A stretch of 64,000 nt of DNA from Corbicula japonica (Eukaryota > Mollusca > Bivalvia > Venerida > Cyrenidae). The stretch spans positions 2,108,001 to 2,172,000 of the forward strand of contig JAZAYU010000009.1 of the NCBI GenBank assembly GCA_038501625.1, given 5' to 3'. Positions 22,891-34,745 of this stretch are shown one piece after another. The position numbers were made by a program, and so were the translations under genes. The number at the start of each line of letters is the position of its first letter. Position 1 is the first letter of the stretch. A model generated the notes under the pieces. That model ran no database searches. It had not been told where the DNA came from and saw only the letters and a program-made list of their open reading frames with translations.

Positions 22891-23429
22891 AAGGGTCAAA
22901 AACAACACAGTAACTTTTTTATAGGTTGATTAATTTTCTCGTGAACTGAGGTCTTACAAGTCTTCACATACATACAAACACAATTTTATGTTTTCTAGTT
23001 ACAAGATACAAATACCAACATTTACAGATAGGTTAAGTGTCTCTCTATCATACAGTCATGCAACTCTAATACATGGAAATAAAAAAATGCAAACATTGTC
23101 TCCATTTTTTACAGTAACATTCATATTCTGCTCCCTAGTTTTCTACCAATTTTGCAAACGTTTCAAGTCCACAGCTTTTACTAGACTGATGGTACACATG
23201 GCTGAAAATAAATGTTTTATTTTAAATCATAATAAATAACCCAAATCAATTTCACTGTACTTTTTGTTGCTTATGAAGATGTACATAAATAGCTGTTGCA
23301 GTTAAACAGTTAACAGATTACACTGTTGTCATAATTTGTTTTTAAGGTAATTTTTTTTATAAATATCACACAAAAGAGGTTTTTGTGATGTAAGCTTTGT
23401 GCCATCTTCAATTCCTATAGGCTCCTACA
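22891..23429. other. AT-rich interval, nothing recognised
   Basis: An 83-residue frame at 22988-23239 has no domain I recognise, and its codons follow base composition. Confidence 0.35.
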
Positions 23430-23960
23430 AAATTTATCCCATTTAACCTTTTCCTCCATGTATATGCCTTTATGGCATGGGTGATTAGTGTAGATCTAGA
23501 TCAGCCGACACATCCATACTGCCTGATTTGGATCTAAACTGTAAGCTTTTTTATTCAATAGGTTATTTCTGACCACAATGTGACCAGTGCAGATCCAGAT
23601 CAGATCTGCCATCTGATCTGTATCTCTACACTGGTTGCACTAGCATGAAAATGTGTATATATGTAGTAAAGGGTTAATTATTACAATAACACACTTGCAT
23701 TTTGATACTCCATCTTACTCGAAGGATACACCTTTTAACGCATGATCAACTATTGAAGATCTAGGGGCTGGCACATCTGCTTCCAATTAAAAGAGCTTTA
23801 GTTTAAATGTATCTAATGAACAGAGTAGATACAGATCAGACCACAAAAATGTCTGATGTGCAAGCTGATCTGGAGCTACATCTGTGCTATCTCTATCTGA
23901 TCTGGATTTACACTGGTTGCCCATGTGGTGAAATGGAGTAAAGGGTTAAGTTATTAACCG
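23430..23960. repeat. 'GATCTGGAT...ACACTGG' family, two tandem-like blocks
   Basis: Repeated words GATCTGTATCTCTACACTGG, AGTGCAGATCCAGATCAGAT, TGATCTGGATTTACACTGGT and GTAAAGGGTTAA show at least two diverged units separated by about 290 bp. Confidence 0.6.
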
Positions 23961-24480
23961 TGAAAACAGAAACAGCATTGAATTTTTGAGACACATTCAT
24001 ATGAGATTACCCTACTTTATAAATGAATAAGCAACCACAAGAACACATCGTGTTTGTGCAAGGTGGCCCACAGATGAATATTTTATAATGTAATTAATCA
24101 AGTGAATTCATGTTGGCCATGTAATTGGGCCAAGGGTAGTCCATATATGCCTGAGGCAGAAGGCCGAGGGTATATATGACAGCCTGAGGCCCAATAACAT
24201 GGTCAATGTGAATATACTTCAGGGATAATTTTATTAATTAACAGAATAAAAACATTAAATTCATATGAAGACTAAAAGTTCTGGGCCAATACAGGGGTTT
24301 TGGGCCAATATTTTAATTGCTGGGCCATCATAAAATAGTTAAGTATGAATGTGATAAACAATGAAGTGTCTGCCAGGATTATTTCATGTTCAGGTCAGGT
24401 GATGACATGCCTCGAGATTTCGCTACACTGCAGTCATGTAAAAAGGGCAAAGTATGGAATACCTGTACTGTATATTCATA
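23961..24480. other. Interval with no recognised gene
   Basis: Contains GGGCCAATA words repeated near 24280-24330 and an inverted pair around TATATATGCCTGAGGC / GAGGGTATATATGACAGCCT. Nothing can be classified. Confidence 0.35.
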
Positions 24481-25960
24481 CAGGGCTCTCACTAGAGAGA
24501 GACTTGAAGGAAGTAGTCCCATCAAAAGTGACCAGACTTCTCCAGACATGGGGCGAATTATGTTTAAACGTAATGCATTAAAATAGCATTATTTGCCAAA
24601 TGTGTGCATTAAATTAAATTAGCATTACTATATTTTAAGAAAGTAATGCATTAAATGAGCATTATTTAAAAAAGTAATGCATTAAATTAAGCATTATTTT
24701 ATTCACAATTGCACTTACAATCAATAAATAGTCAACTGTCAATATATGCACAAACGGGATCATCTTCCAAAAAAAATCACCATGAAGTTTTATATACAAA
24801 GTATCAATCTGAAAGTTTGAAGATCTAAAGTGACACCTCAAGAACTTACAACAAAGTTATTCTTAGTACATATAGGTTAGTGCAGGTTTAGCTTTTTAAA
24901 ACTTTTGTAATCTTTGATTTATTGCTGTTTTCACACATTTAGAGTGTTGTATTGACAAGGGACTACACTGCCAAATTGTCCAATTAAATAATTATGTCAC
25001 CTGCATCTGCATTATATGCTGATTTCCTGAAATCTGACATTGCCTTTAATATTTTTACAATGACACTGAATCAGTAACTTGAATCAATGGTTAGAAAAAT
25101 AACTTCATTTGAGTGTGAAAGTAAGTTATGTGCATGTCTGAAGGTTTAAGTAGATTTCGATGCTATCTTATTTCAGAACAATATTTTTGGTATTTTTCAC
25201 TGAACTTCAAATTATTACCACAAACATTTTCAGGAATATTTAAGTGTTTGACAATTAGTGGGAAATATATTGTCCGAATGAATGTGTACAGTGAAATGAT
25301 TTAAAAGTGCTGTTTTTGTTGACAGAGCTTTAAATACTACTGGCTATTGATTTCATAAATTTAGCATTTTCTTAAAACAACTAAGCTTAAGAACTCATTG
25401 CTTAATCATAACTTTTTTAAAACTTTACAACATATTGATGAAAAGGCTTCACTTAAAGTCTGTGTCTTATTTTACTAATAGTGAACACATATCAAAATAC
25501 TTACTGTCATATTCATGATTTTCTCTTGCAATAAATAAGATAATGTTTTAGACTATTAACATATTAAATATTTAGAGCATCTTTGCATCTAAAAGTTACT
25601 GTTAATATAAATACTGATAAGTAAAATGAATCATCAAAATCCAATAGTAAACAAAATCCAATTAATGCCAAATAATGCTAAGCATTACAGCATTTTGGCA
25701 TAGGTAATGCAGTAAATTAGCATTAAAATAATGCTTAATCTGTTGCATTTCATTACTTAGCATTACTGACAAAAAGTAATGCATTATTAATGCATTTGCA
25801 TTAAAATTTAATTCCCCCCATGTCTGGAATTCTCTCTTCGTTGAGCTTTGGGAGAAGTCTTTTTGTATTTAATATATAGGGAAAGAATGCCGTTGACTGC
25901 AAACTTCTCCATAATTCAGTAAATTATGACAAAACTTCTCCCTGATAGGTGAGAGCCCTG
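24481..25960. mobile_element. hAT-like non-autonomous transposon (about 1.48 kb)
   Basis: The left end CAGGGCTCTCAC and right end GTGAGAGCCCTG are exact inverted repeats of 12 bp, the form typical of hAT ends. Sub-terminal inverted blocks follow: ACTTCTCCAGACATGGGG on the left against CCCCCCATGTCTGG on the right. Next to each is a run of AATGCATTAAAT / AGCATTA words (24580-24700 and 25670-25810). No transposase frame is visible. The 8 bp flanking each side (TATTCATA, TTAATAGT) do not match, so target duplication is absent or decayed. Confidence 0.75.
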
Positions 25961-27532
25961 TTAATAGTCAACTAATAAAATTAAATATACCATTAGCCTT
26001 CTTCCTCTGCTCTTCCAATTCCATGCTTTTTGAACCAGAGATGTCACATTTCTTTCATTTGATTATAACCTTGAAATACATATTTAACAAACACAAAATT
26101 ATAACAATTATTTTGATCTTTGCTCAAATTACAAATATTTATAATAACTGATTTTATTTTTTAAGTTAGTGATCATAAAAATATTAATTTACTCTCATTT
26201 TGTACTTTGCTATAATCACTTTCTTCAGATTGTTTCTATTCTGCATTGGAATTCATTCAGTCAGAGGTGTGTTTACAAAAAGTCACACACAATCTTTTGG
26301 ACTGTGCAAAATGTTTTTCCTTGTGACATCAACAAGCATGCTCGACATTTAACTTGCTAGTTGGTGTGAAAAAGAGTGCTGTCATTTGTTTTGTAGTTAA
26401 TATGCCTGTTCCAACAGCCATTCAAGAATATTTCATAAAGTTATATTGATTAACTGGATCAAGTATTATCCATATTGTTGCATCACTGCCAGATAAGTTA
26501 TTATGTGTTTCCTTACATGCACAGTTTCTTTGCTATCCATCATTGGAAAAAATCATGTGATAGACTGAATATTATGACCTTTTATTTGCTCCAAAATACT
26601 GTCAATGCCAATTAATTAGACAAAATCATATCATCAATTTGGGAGATTTTGTATTAAATATTATATAACTTTCTTTTGAAAAAAATGAAATATAGATCCA
26701 GGCATGTCACTTTAACCAGAAAGTAACAGACTGCAAAAAGCCAAAAATGTGTTGAACTGGTCAATTGGGTTGTCACTAAAAATTTACAAAGGGGGTTCCT
26801 TTCCAAATAACTACCGGTAATTTATTTTACATTGCTGATCAGAATTCAAGTCTGGGTAAAAATCATAGAATTAAAAAGACATAAAGGTCTGCAGTAGTTT
26901 TGGTTTATTTTACTTTAAAACAATTTGTATTGGAAAGCTTATAAATACTTGTTACATCAAAATTATTAAACTGAAACACTGTGTAAACCCAGGTTCATAT
27001 CAATACTGAATACTGGTGTAACATCATAAGGGAGGTAATATATTCATTTTTATAATTTGGCACATGTTTGTAATGAAAAAATTTAAATATTTGGTTTTCA
27101 TTTCATAATTTATTGTTACTTTGTTAGGCAATTCTACTATTAATAACACTTAATTTAACACTATGAAACTTAATTTGCGTTACACATAAAATGGGTGATG
27201 TAAATGTTTCTCTTGTGGAAATCCCGGTAAGATATTTGAAAATGGTTACAGATCTCACCCATTCAGTACGGATAACAGATTTGGGGAAAGTTTTAAACTT
27301 TATTTTAATGCCACATGAGATCAAACTGTTCAATACTGAATTTAAATTATTTGCATTATGTATTTGAGGTAATAATTAACATTGTTCTGTAGAAAATTTC
27401 TAATTTATGAAGTGATTCATTTACAATATCATATCAGCATAGTAATTACTGTTGCACTGTTGAAACAGAACACAGAATAAATGACATCAAATTGCTTTAT
27501 GTCCATTGATACTGTATTTTTGGGCCCAGAGC
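25961..27532. other. AT-rich interval, nothing recognised
   Basis: Reading frames of 63 and 69 residues occur but none has a recognisable domain or splice context. Confidence 0.4.
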
Positions 27533-27626
27533 ATGAACCTTGTGGGTAGTTGTTACCCCACCTAAACCAGTCTGGCTAAACCTTGTGGGTAGTACTAGTT
27601 GTCCCCCCACCTAAACCAGTCTGGCT
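27533..27626 (+). repeat. Two-fold tandem repeat, unit about 50 bp
   Basis: AACCTTGTGGGTAGT ... CCCCACCTAAACCAGTCTGG occurs twice in direct succession. Confidence 0.8.
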
Positions 27627-28309
27627 GCATGTCAGTATAAATGAACACTGATTATTTATCAGATTACAGGAACTTGAATTTCAATCTGAAAATATCCAGA
27701 TCCGGAAAAATATTACATTTTCCGAATGCAATGGATTTGTACCCCGCCCACTTACATGTTACAAGAATTTACCAGTTGCAATGTTGACACAGCGTTATGG
27801 CAGCTCAAGCATTACAAAGAAACTGAAATATACTTTTTATAAAAATTACATCTCCTAAAACAGTCATTGTGGATTTAACTCAAACATTTTTATTTTACCT
27901 TCACTTTTGTTGTCCACTTCATTACATGATGTCAAACAGTTCTATACAGCTTCAAATGGGTGTTATGTCAAACTTAGTTGATACGGGTCTGACCAGATCC
28001 AAAGATCATCCAAACCTGTTTATGAATAATTAAATAAACAAATAAATACATGATTATTCTTTCTTCCAGGATGCTAAATTCACCCGAAATGCATTTAAGA
28101 GATACTATTAAATAAATTCATATAATTTGTGAAGTTCCTGTTCTGTATACTCAGTGAATCACTGAGGTTCTACTCTTTTTCTTCTTTTGGTTTTCCCTGG
28201 ATTATTTTGAGAATATCTGTTCTGATTAAATGACCTGTGAGACATCATTGAATGGAGTGCAAGACAAAATTGAAAGTAGTAAAAACTTCTGATAAATGAT
28301 TTCACTGCC
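27627..28309. other. AT-rich interval, nothing recognised
   Basis: No gene recognised. Confidence 0.4.
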
Positions 28310-28460
28310 ATTCCAAGGCGGTAACCACTAGGGTTCTCATTTTTGTTCATTGTTAGTGACGTCTCTTTTGAAACTGATCATTTTATTTACCATGCTCTCT
28401 CCCTCTCTTCTCTTGACTGTGTGGGGAGGCTGTTTTTTCTGAATGTGGCGATTCCCAATA
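28310..28460 (-). repeat. Family B, reverse fragment
   Basis: In reverse complement it reads as family B 5' sequence: plus-strand GGCGGTAACCACTAGGGTTC, TCTTTTGAAACTGATCATTT and GGCGATTCCCAATATGCAT are inverses of the B landmarks. Confidence 0.7.
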
Positions 28461-29526
28461 TGCATTTCAGAAGGTCTATATATAAGGTGCAATTATTCAG
28501 AAAACCCTGTGTCAACTATGCCACCGGTTATGATTTGGGAATGGGTTATGATATGGGATAATTTCATTCATGTCAGATCTGGATATTATTTGATGCCAAC
28601 GGAAATTCAGGTTCTTTTGATCAAATGCATAAAATGCATTCATTAATATATCTGTTAAATCAATTCATGTATGATTTTCAACTTACTTTAAACACAATTT
28701 TAAACAGATCTAAATGTGTTAAAAATAAATCATTGTGAATCAGATGCTTTATGTTTGAAGCATTCAAATGGAAATAAAAATCTTACACGATATTTAACCA
28801 AGTTATTCGTTAATCGTACAAAATCCGACTTCTTTCAATGCAATACATTGAAATGATTTTATTATTTACATCGCTACAAGGTTCCACAATAAAAAGCCAC
28901 AATGATAAGGGCCCTAAATTAAAAAACAAGTTTTGCCTTGTCCTACTCACAGGCGGCAGTATCGGACCCTACACGCCCCCCCCCCCCAAACCCACCTCCC
29001 CAAACCCTGTGCTTGAATTTCACTAAATGACCTCTTAAAACAATATAAAGCACCACATTTATACATATAATAAACCAAAAATATGATTTAAATAAAAAAT
29101 ATTGGGTATACCCTTTACTAGTATATTATCATAGACAAGGTAAGAAAGGACTCTGTCACTATCTATCTCTTTGTTAAAAATTTTCACCCATTAAATATAA
29201 TCCTTTTTCGGCCAGCACTTGGTACTTTAAATGCACATGGTGTTACTTTCCTCGATTCCGAAAACCGATTGCCGAAATATTAATCCGTTTTTCATGGGCA
29301 TCAGAAAAGGTAACCCCAGCGACCAGCTTTTTGTTAGGTCGGAAACAATGTGGAACACGAAAAAATGCGATTTCGGTTATTTGTTGAAATGCACAGATAA
29401 AATGAACTTTGATCAATACCTTATCGTCAAATAACATGCAAGGACCCTTTTATTTGTCTATTTTTCTCTCGGTCTTCAAACCATTGGCCATTTCTTTCTT
29501 CGTATGAATTATTACGCTTAGTCTCC
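28461..29526. other. Interval with no recognised gene
   Basis: Includes a poly(C) run at 28976-28987. Overlapping 67- and 64-residue frames at 29231-29437 lie on opposite strands over the same bases; neither is recognisable. Confidence 0.35.
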
Positions 29527-29656
29527 CATTTTGTTTTCTACGAGTGTTAACTGTCCCGATCGATTTCATTGGACGAAAATTGTCGGAAATTTACGAGCGG
29601 AAACCTTCGTCCAATGAAATCGATCGAGACAGTTAACACTCGTAGAAAACAAAATG
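29527..29656. repeat. 130-bp palindrome with 51-bp arms
   Basis: The left arm 29527-29577 (starts CATTTTGTTTTCTACGAGTG) and right arm 29606-29656 are inverse copies with one mismatch (CTGTCCCGATCG against CTGTCTCGATCG). The loop is 28 nt. It ends exactly where the LINE tail begins. Either a small fold-back element or a by-product of LINE insertion. Confidence 0.9.
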
Positions 29657-29949
29657 AGCTGGGCTGGAGGTCTTTAGAACATCGAAGGCTTGATGCTAGA
29701 CTCATAATGTTTTATAAAATATACCATAACATCGTCGTAATAAACCTCCCTTCTTACATACAAAGACCAAACAGACAAACCAGGCACATGCATCCCCTCT
29801 GTTTTAGACAGATTCAGGTCACGTCAGATTATCACAAGTTCTCATTTTTTCCTCATAGTATCACCCTTTGGAATAGACTTCCCGTTAATATTGTAACCCT
29901 GTCTGATCTTGAGCATTTCAAGCAGGCAGTGGCTGGGATCCAATACTAG
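29657..29949 (+). pseudogene. LINE reverse transcriptase C-terminal fragment
   Basis: The frame ending at TAG 29947 encodes the typical tail of an animal non-LTR retrotransposon ORF2: 'LGWRSLEHRRLDARLIMFYK', 'INLPSYIQRP', then 'FFPHSITLWNRLP' and 'LEHFKQAV'. This 'SLE.RR...L...YK...FF...LWN.LP' pattern follows the reverse transcriptase domain. The upstream part of the apparent 126-residue frame (29569-29656) lies in the palindrome and is not LINE. The catalytic domains are missing, so this is a 5'-truncated dead copy, different from the LINE at 8709. Confidence 0.85.
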
Positions 29950-30156
29950 TCATGTATTCTTTGTTTTTTTCTCTTTTACTTTTAATCTCCATTAAATCTA
30001 GCACTCAGTAACATTTTAACAATTGTCTTGGCATCCAAGATCACAATTCTTGACTTTATTCTTTCACAACCTTACTTACACTTCCGACGTGCACCAAGTC
30101 CTGTCAGTAACACTCGAAAGAGGAGTAGACAGTATCCAGAGATAGACAGATAGATC
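29950..30156 (+). mobile_element. LINE 3' untranslated region
   Basis: After the stop there are about 200 bp ending in AGAGGAGTAGACAGTATCCA and a short AGATAG repeat near 30138-30156, as at the 3' ends of CR1/L2-type LINEs. The end is approximate. Confidence 0.6.
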
Positions 30157-30298
30157 TTGTCTGACGTTCCACGAGTTAAATTTCTTCAAATATTGATTGA
30201 TTCCATATGTTTAAATATAAATTTTATCATTTTGCACAGCATTACAAATTGACCGCTCTGCAGCATTGACTTACTTTTTAAAACTAAGAACTATATTC

Positions 30299-30372
30299 TA
30301 GGGTAGCACGCAAGACTGTCGTAACAACATTGAAATAAAGAAGGAGGTACGACAGTCTTGCATGCAACCCTA
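30299..30372. repeat. Short inverted repeat (25-bp arms)
   Basis: TAGGGTAGCACGCAAGACTG at 30299 pairs with the inverse of TAGGGTTGCATGCAAGACTG ending at 30372, with two mismatches in 25 bp and a 24-nt loop. A compact hairpin, perhaps a small MITE. Confidence 0.8.
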
Positions 30373-30953
30373 AATTGTTACGTTTGCAGTAATGCAAAAC
30401 GATTGTCGAAAACTGGCTAAACTGGGTCGTGGTCGACCCAAAAACGAGACAATTTAACCTCGTGCTAAAACAAATACAAGAACTTCAAATGTTGATATTA
30501 AAGGGAAGTCTTCAGTATTTTGTCCAGCACTTCACGTAATGCCTCCGAGACATCCCTGATTAAATTCACGTCTCTGTTTCAATCACCATTATGCAAATGC
30601 CAGTAAACTTGTCATTAAGTCCAAAGATAACACTTCTTATATATTTTCATCAAACTTTGGGGGAAATGTCAAGAGATAATGGGAGACCCTTTTTATACAC
30701 TCGAAATATATAGATGCAGTAAAGAGATAAAATGCAGATGGAATATGTATATATCATTTGGGGCCCGTCACGGGAAAAGGTACCTTCGGACAGTTGACGT
30801 CAATCTTTGAAATGACATCATAAAGAGCAGACGAAATTTTTTATTAATTAACGAAACTAGTGCATTTATTTTCCGAAAACCAAAATGACCTAGTAACTAG
30901 TGCATATAACGTCAGATCATAAAGCTTGTTCAGATCGATTTCCTTAAAAGAAA

Positions 30954-31034
30954 ATGGCTTACCGACCACTTTGTGAAGTTCAGTCAGCAGATTTAAGGAA
31001 CGCGTCGGAAAATATCTTAAGAACAAATGACAAG
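30954..31034 (+). CDS. Possible short 5' exon upstream of the Mab-21-like gene
   Basis: AAAATGG starts a clean 27-codon frame (MAYRPLCEVQSADLRNASEN, then ILRTNDK) that ends at AAG followed by GTAACA, a plausible 5' splice site. It lies about 620 bp before the Mab-21-like frame. The nearest acceptor-like site (CTTTTAG, 31647-31653) would not keep frame with it (phase 0 against a two-base overhang). Either it belongs to another gene, another exon lies between, or the locus is already broken. If unspliced it is a 32-codon frame. Weak call. Confidence 0.25.
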
Positions 31035-31355
31035 GTAACAATTTGTTCTTGATTATTTGTTTATAATTTTCATTTTATTTTGAATATTTACGTGTATCAT
31101 GTAAGTGCGTGTTTTTCACCAACATTGCAAATCAGTAAGTAGCTTGCTACTGGTAGGTGTTTTACCGTGGCGTAGCGGGTTCAAATCTTGGTCTGAACAT
31201 GTATTCTTTAAAGTTTTTAACACTTTGCGTGAAGTTGCGGCTTTAAAAGAGGTCCCCGTTGGAATAAACCAGTATTGCTATCAGTATTAGACAGCCACCG
31301 TATCACATAATGACAAACGTGTATAATAGAGTTATTTCTGCAATTTTTGTTAGGG

Positions 31356-31477
31356 TTGTAACACTTAGAGCACGTCGGCAGCTTTTCTTGATTTTCATGT
31401 TGGCGCTGACGACGAATTGTGGCACTTAGAGCACGCCTTTACCCTTTTCTGACTTTATGGCTAGGCGCTGACGACTA
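31356..31477 (+). repeat. Two-fold repeat upstream of the Mab-21-like gene
   Basis: CACTTAGAGCACG and GGCGCTGACGAC each occur twice, in the same order, with a period of about 61 bp (31356-31415 and 31416-31477). The array ends 180 bp before the ATG. It may be a regulatory duplication or a small repeat; the sequence does not say which. Confidence 0.7.
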
Positions 31478-31658
31478 AGCTTTGCTTCAGCAGTTTGCAT
31501 GGACCTGATCTGTTCTTACTTGTGGCCAGAAAAACGCAATCACCTAGCCTGCTTACAATATGTAATGAAAAGTGAATAGATTAACAAAAAGGTTTTTTTT
31601 AACGAGTAGTTAACAGCGGTTTCACTAAACACTCTACACGGATGGGCTTTTAGGACCA

Positions 31659-32944
31659 ATGGACTTCAAGCGCAAAGAGTGGGCCCGGGCTAGGGATACG
31701 GTCGACGCTGTTATGGACTTGTTGCTGAAAGAAATGAGGGTAAAAGCTAGTGATTACGAACATTTACGGATCGACTCGTACGTTAGGCAAGGGAGCTCTA
31801 GAGATGGCCTTAAAATTATTGCTCCAGATGAGTTTAATACAGTTCTGGAATTTCACATCGAAGGATTGAAATTTACCGACGTTGGCATTTTCGTGTCGGG
31901 CAAGAGCATTCCTGGTTTTGCTATTTCAGGGTTGAAGAAGCATCGCATGTCCTACAGAGCAGGTATCCAGCACTTTATCGAAAGGGCGTGTTCGTACAAA
32001 ATGGAAATGAAATGTTTCTCAGTTCGAGGGCTTTACACCAAAGTGTTTTCGAATCACTCATCGACAAGTCTTGCACCAGCATTGCAACAAAAATAACACG
32101 AAGCCGTCAGGAAGGAAACAACGTTAATTTCAACATCACTCGATCAATGAACCCACCCGCAGTCAACATCACGATATTTTACAATGATGACGCAAACAAT
32201 ATTTTTATGGAACAAGGTCAGATACGAAACCGACAAGAAGGCAACCGTGAAATAGATTTGGACATTGTTCCAGCCATACGTCTTCGGATAGATGAAACAA
32301 CCGTATACAACGGAGACCGTGTAAACGCCGCAGTACACGCTGTCTGCAAATGGAAAGAAGCAAATGCCTCCACTCGCCTAGAAATGACAGACCCGTCGCG
32401 CATCTGGCATGTTAATTCCGCAGGGTATGAAAGATTCATACTAGACGTTGCAAGAACCAACCCTGAGCAGCAAATAATCCTTACCGCGATTCGGATTTTG
32501 AAGACATGCTTTGCGAAGCTTAAAGCAAGCCCTACAATGAAAGAAAAAATCAACGTTATCAAGTCTTACCGCTTGAAGCAGATCGGTCTTTACCTGATAT
32601 TTTACTCTTGCCACGTTCATCCAAGTACTTCAATATGTGACGCACAGCAGGCCCTTGGGTTTCTCTTTGCTCTACTTACAACGGCGCTACAGGGAAATCA
32701 TCTGCCGCATTTCTTGTATTCTAACACGGCAGTTGGAAAAATGTTGTGTAATTACCCGGCGTTCATGCACGCTCTCCGATTCGATCTTTTCCGAAAGATT
32801 TCCCCACAATCTTTACAACAGGCAGAAACATTCCTGAGAGAAACCGTGATACCGAATCTTGGTTTTACAGGACCTGCAACTGAAGACATGAAACGAATGA
32901 CGGAAAACTTCAGAGGCGAAGTTTCAAAGGGAAATTACTTCTAA
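31659..32944 (+). CDS. Mab-21/cGAS-like nucleotidyltransferase gene with one frameshift
   Basis: Two overlapping frames (31659-32096 and 31985-32944) together make one Mab-21-domain protein of about 428 residues. The family covers metazoan cGAS-like receptors, which make cyclic dinucleotides on sensing nucleic acid, and MAB21-type proteins with no known catalysis. The N-terminal part has the Gly-Ser motif ('GSSRDGLKI') and 'PDEFNTVLEF', where catalytic members have E-F-D. The third acid is kept ('LDIVPAIRL'). 'FLSSRALHQSVFESLIDKS' and the helical C-terminal half ('YERFIL', 'SYRLKQIGLY', 'LPHFLYSN') are typical. No cGAS-type zinc ribbon is apparent. The frame changes between about 31965 and 31982. 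Most is one exon, as usual in this family. The region is GC-richer than its surroundings. Function is inferred from family only; pseudogene or assembly error are both possible. Confidence 0.85.
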
Positions 32945-34315
32945 GCCAAGCAATGTCGTACAATAGAGACAGAAATACTACATGTATATTGTAATATTAA
33001 ACTTTGCATCTTTTGTTTTAATATGCTAACTCATGTTCGCTTCATGGAGCTATAAAAAGACTTTTCGAATGACTTTCGGATCCTAGTGAACAGTTCTTGT
33101 ATATGGTCTAAGGAATAGTTTTGTTTATTGTGTCCAAGCCAGCTATGATTGATGCTTGGCGACCAGTTTTGAAAATATCTAAAAACAAGAATGTAATCTC
33201 AGATATAACAAATGATTTTACTAGACCATTTATAATCCCTGAGGAAAGAAAATGGAAACTTCTATGTTTATTTTTTTGCAGAATCGGTCAGTGGCAGGAA
33301 AGATTAGTTTATCTCGTATTGTATATATATGTTAGACTTAGGCATGCAAGATATTGTTGTAATTATCTTATAACTCACTTGGGCATTTAAAACGAACCTT
33401 AGTGTTGTTTAATTGTTTTGTGATTAGATGTATACAGGAAATTTTTAGTTCAAGCTATTTTTCTTAAATGTTTGAACATTTCTTAAAAAATATTTATTAC
33501 ATTTACTTGCTAAAAGTTTTATCGAAATGCATTTTGCCGTTAGAGATTTTGATATTATTTATTGCTGGAAGTGCAATGACGACGGTGGATGACCCTTAAA
33601 CGTAACTAAAACATTTACATGTATATCGAAAAAAGTGGAGGTCTTGAAAATTATGTAATAAAACATCAACACACAATGTTTCTTAATTTCAAAATATGAC
33701 CGTACTTATATTTTTTTCGTAGTTAATTCATGTCCAGTCACGTGAAGCTAGGACTTTCTGGAAACACCATTAAGGTGTTCGAAAAGTGAAATTCGATAAA
33801 ACAGAACTTGAACATTGATTTTAAGTGATGTTTTACTTTAACCGATGCATACTAAGTGAAATGCTCTGTACATGATTAATTAATCAGTAAATGCTTAATT
33901 TTATTCTGTAATACGAGAACACTATATTTATATATAGTAAATATAATATATAATATATTTACCTACATTTTTATTAACTGGACTTTATTTTATTTGTTAT
34001 CAATTTCATTTTTGAAGATTGGATTAACTGATATTATGCTTGATTGATTGAGTTGATTTTAGCGCGTTAAGCATCTTTGTCAAAGTATTCCGGAAATAAC
34101 TCAAAATAAAGAAGCAAAAGAACGTACTTGTTCCTTCTCAGAGTGTTTTAAAAGTTTAGTTTTTAACCATTGTCAACCACGGAGTCAAACTCTGTTCGTC
34201 TAGCCAAAAAGTAGAGGAAGAGACCGTGGGTTATAAAATAGTCGATTTTAAAATAAACATCATAAACATTTAACGAAAATCGAACCACCTTGAACGTTCT
34301 GCGGAAAAAACAATT
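32945..34315. other. AT-rich interval after the Mab-21-like gene
   Basis: Possible poly(A) signal AATAAAAC near 33658. An 89-residue frame at 33121-33390 is not recognised. No repeats identified. Confidence 0.4.
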
Positions 34316-34745
34316 GACTGAGGGATTTAAGCCAGGTTCCAGGGGGCACCAGCCTCACACTTGCCACAACATTTTCTGATATGAACAAACAAGTTCAAGT
34401 TGTCTTGGTTAATTAGGTCTTACCCACCAATCAAGCAAAACTATTGCATGCAGATGCACATACACATAAATCATAAGAAGCTTATATCATTGTCAAGCAA
34501 AAAGGTGGGTTCACAATGACCTTACTGCGACCAGAGACATTGAAGTTAAACCAGCAAGAACACGATCAAAAAGAAAAAAAGAAATATGTCGAGCTTTCGA
34601 TTTCCCGACAATCCTTCCCTTCCACTCTTTATTCCCTTGTCCCGTCGTGCATAACGCATCAGCTGTTGATGGATTAATCACTGCGCATGCAGACTGCTGC
34701 AGAATATCTTGTTGGTAACCTTTCTTTTTGAATTTACTAATTTTT
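34316..34745 (+). repeat. Family B, 3' two-thirds
   Basis: CCAGGTTCCAGGGGGCACCA, CACACTTGCCACAACATTTT, AACAAGTTCAAGTTGTCTTG, then CAATGACCTTACTGCGACCA and TGTTGGTAACCTTTCTTTTT. Matches 54300-54760 in order. Confidence 0.8.
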
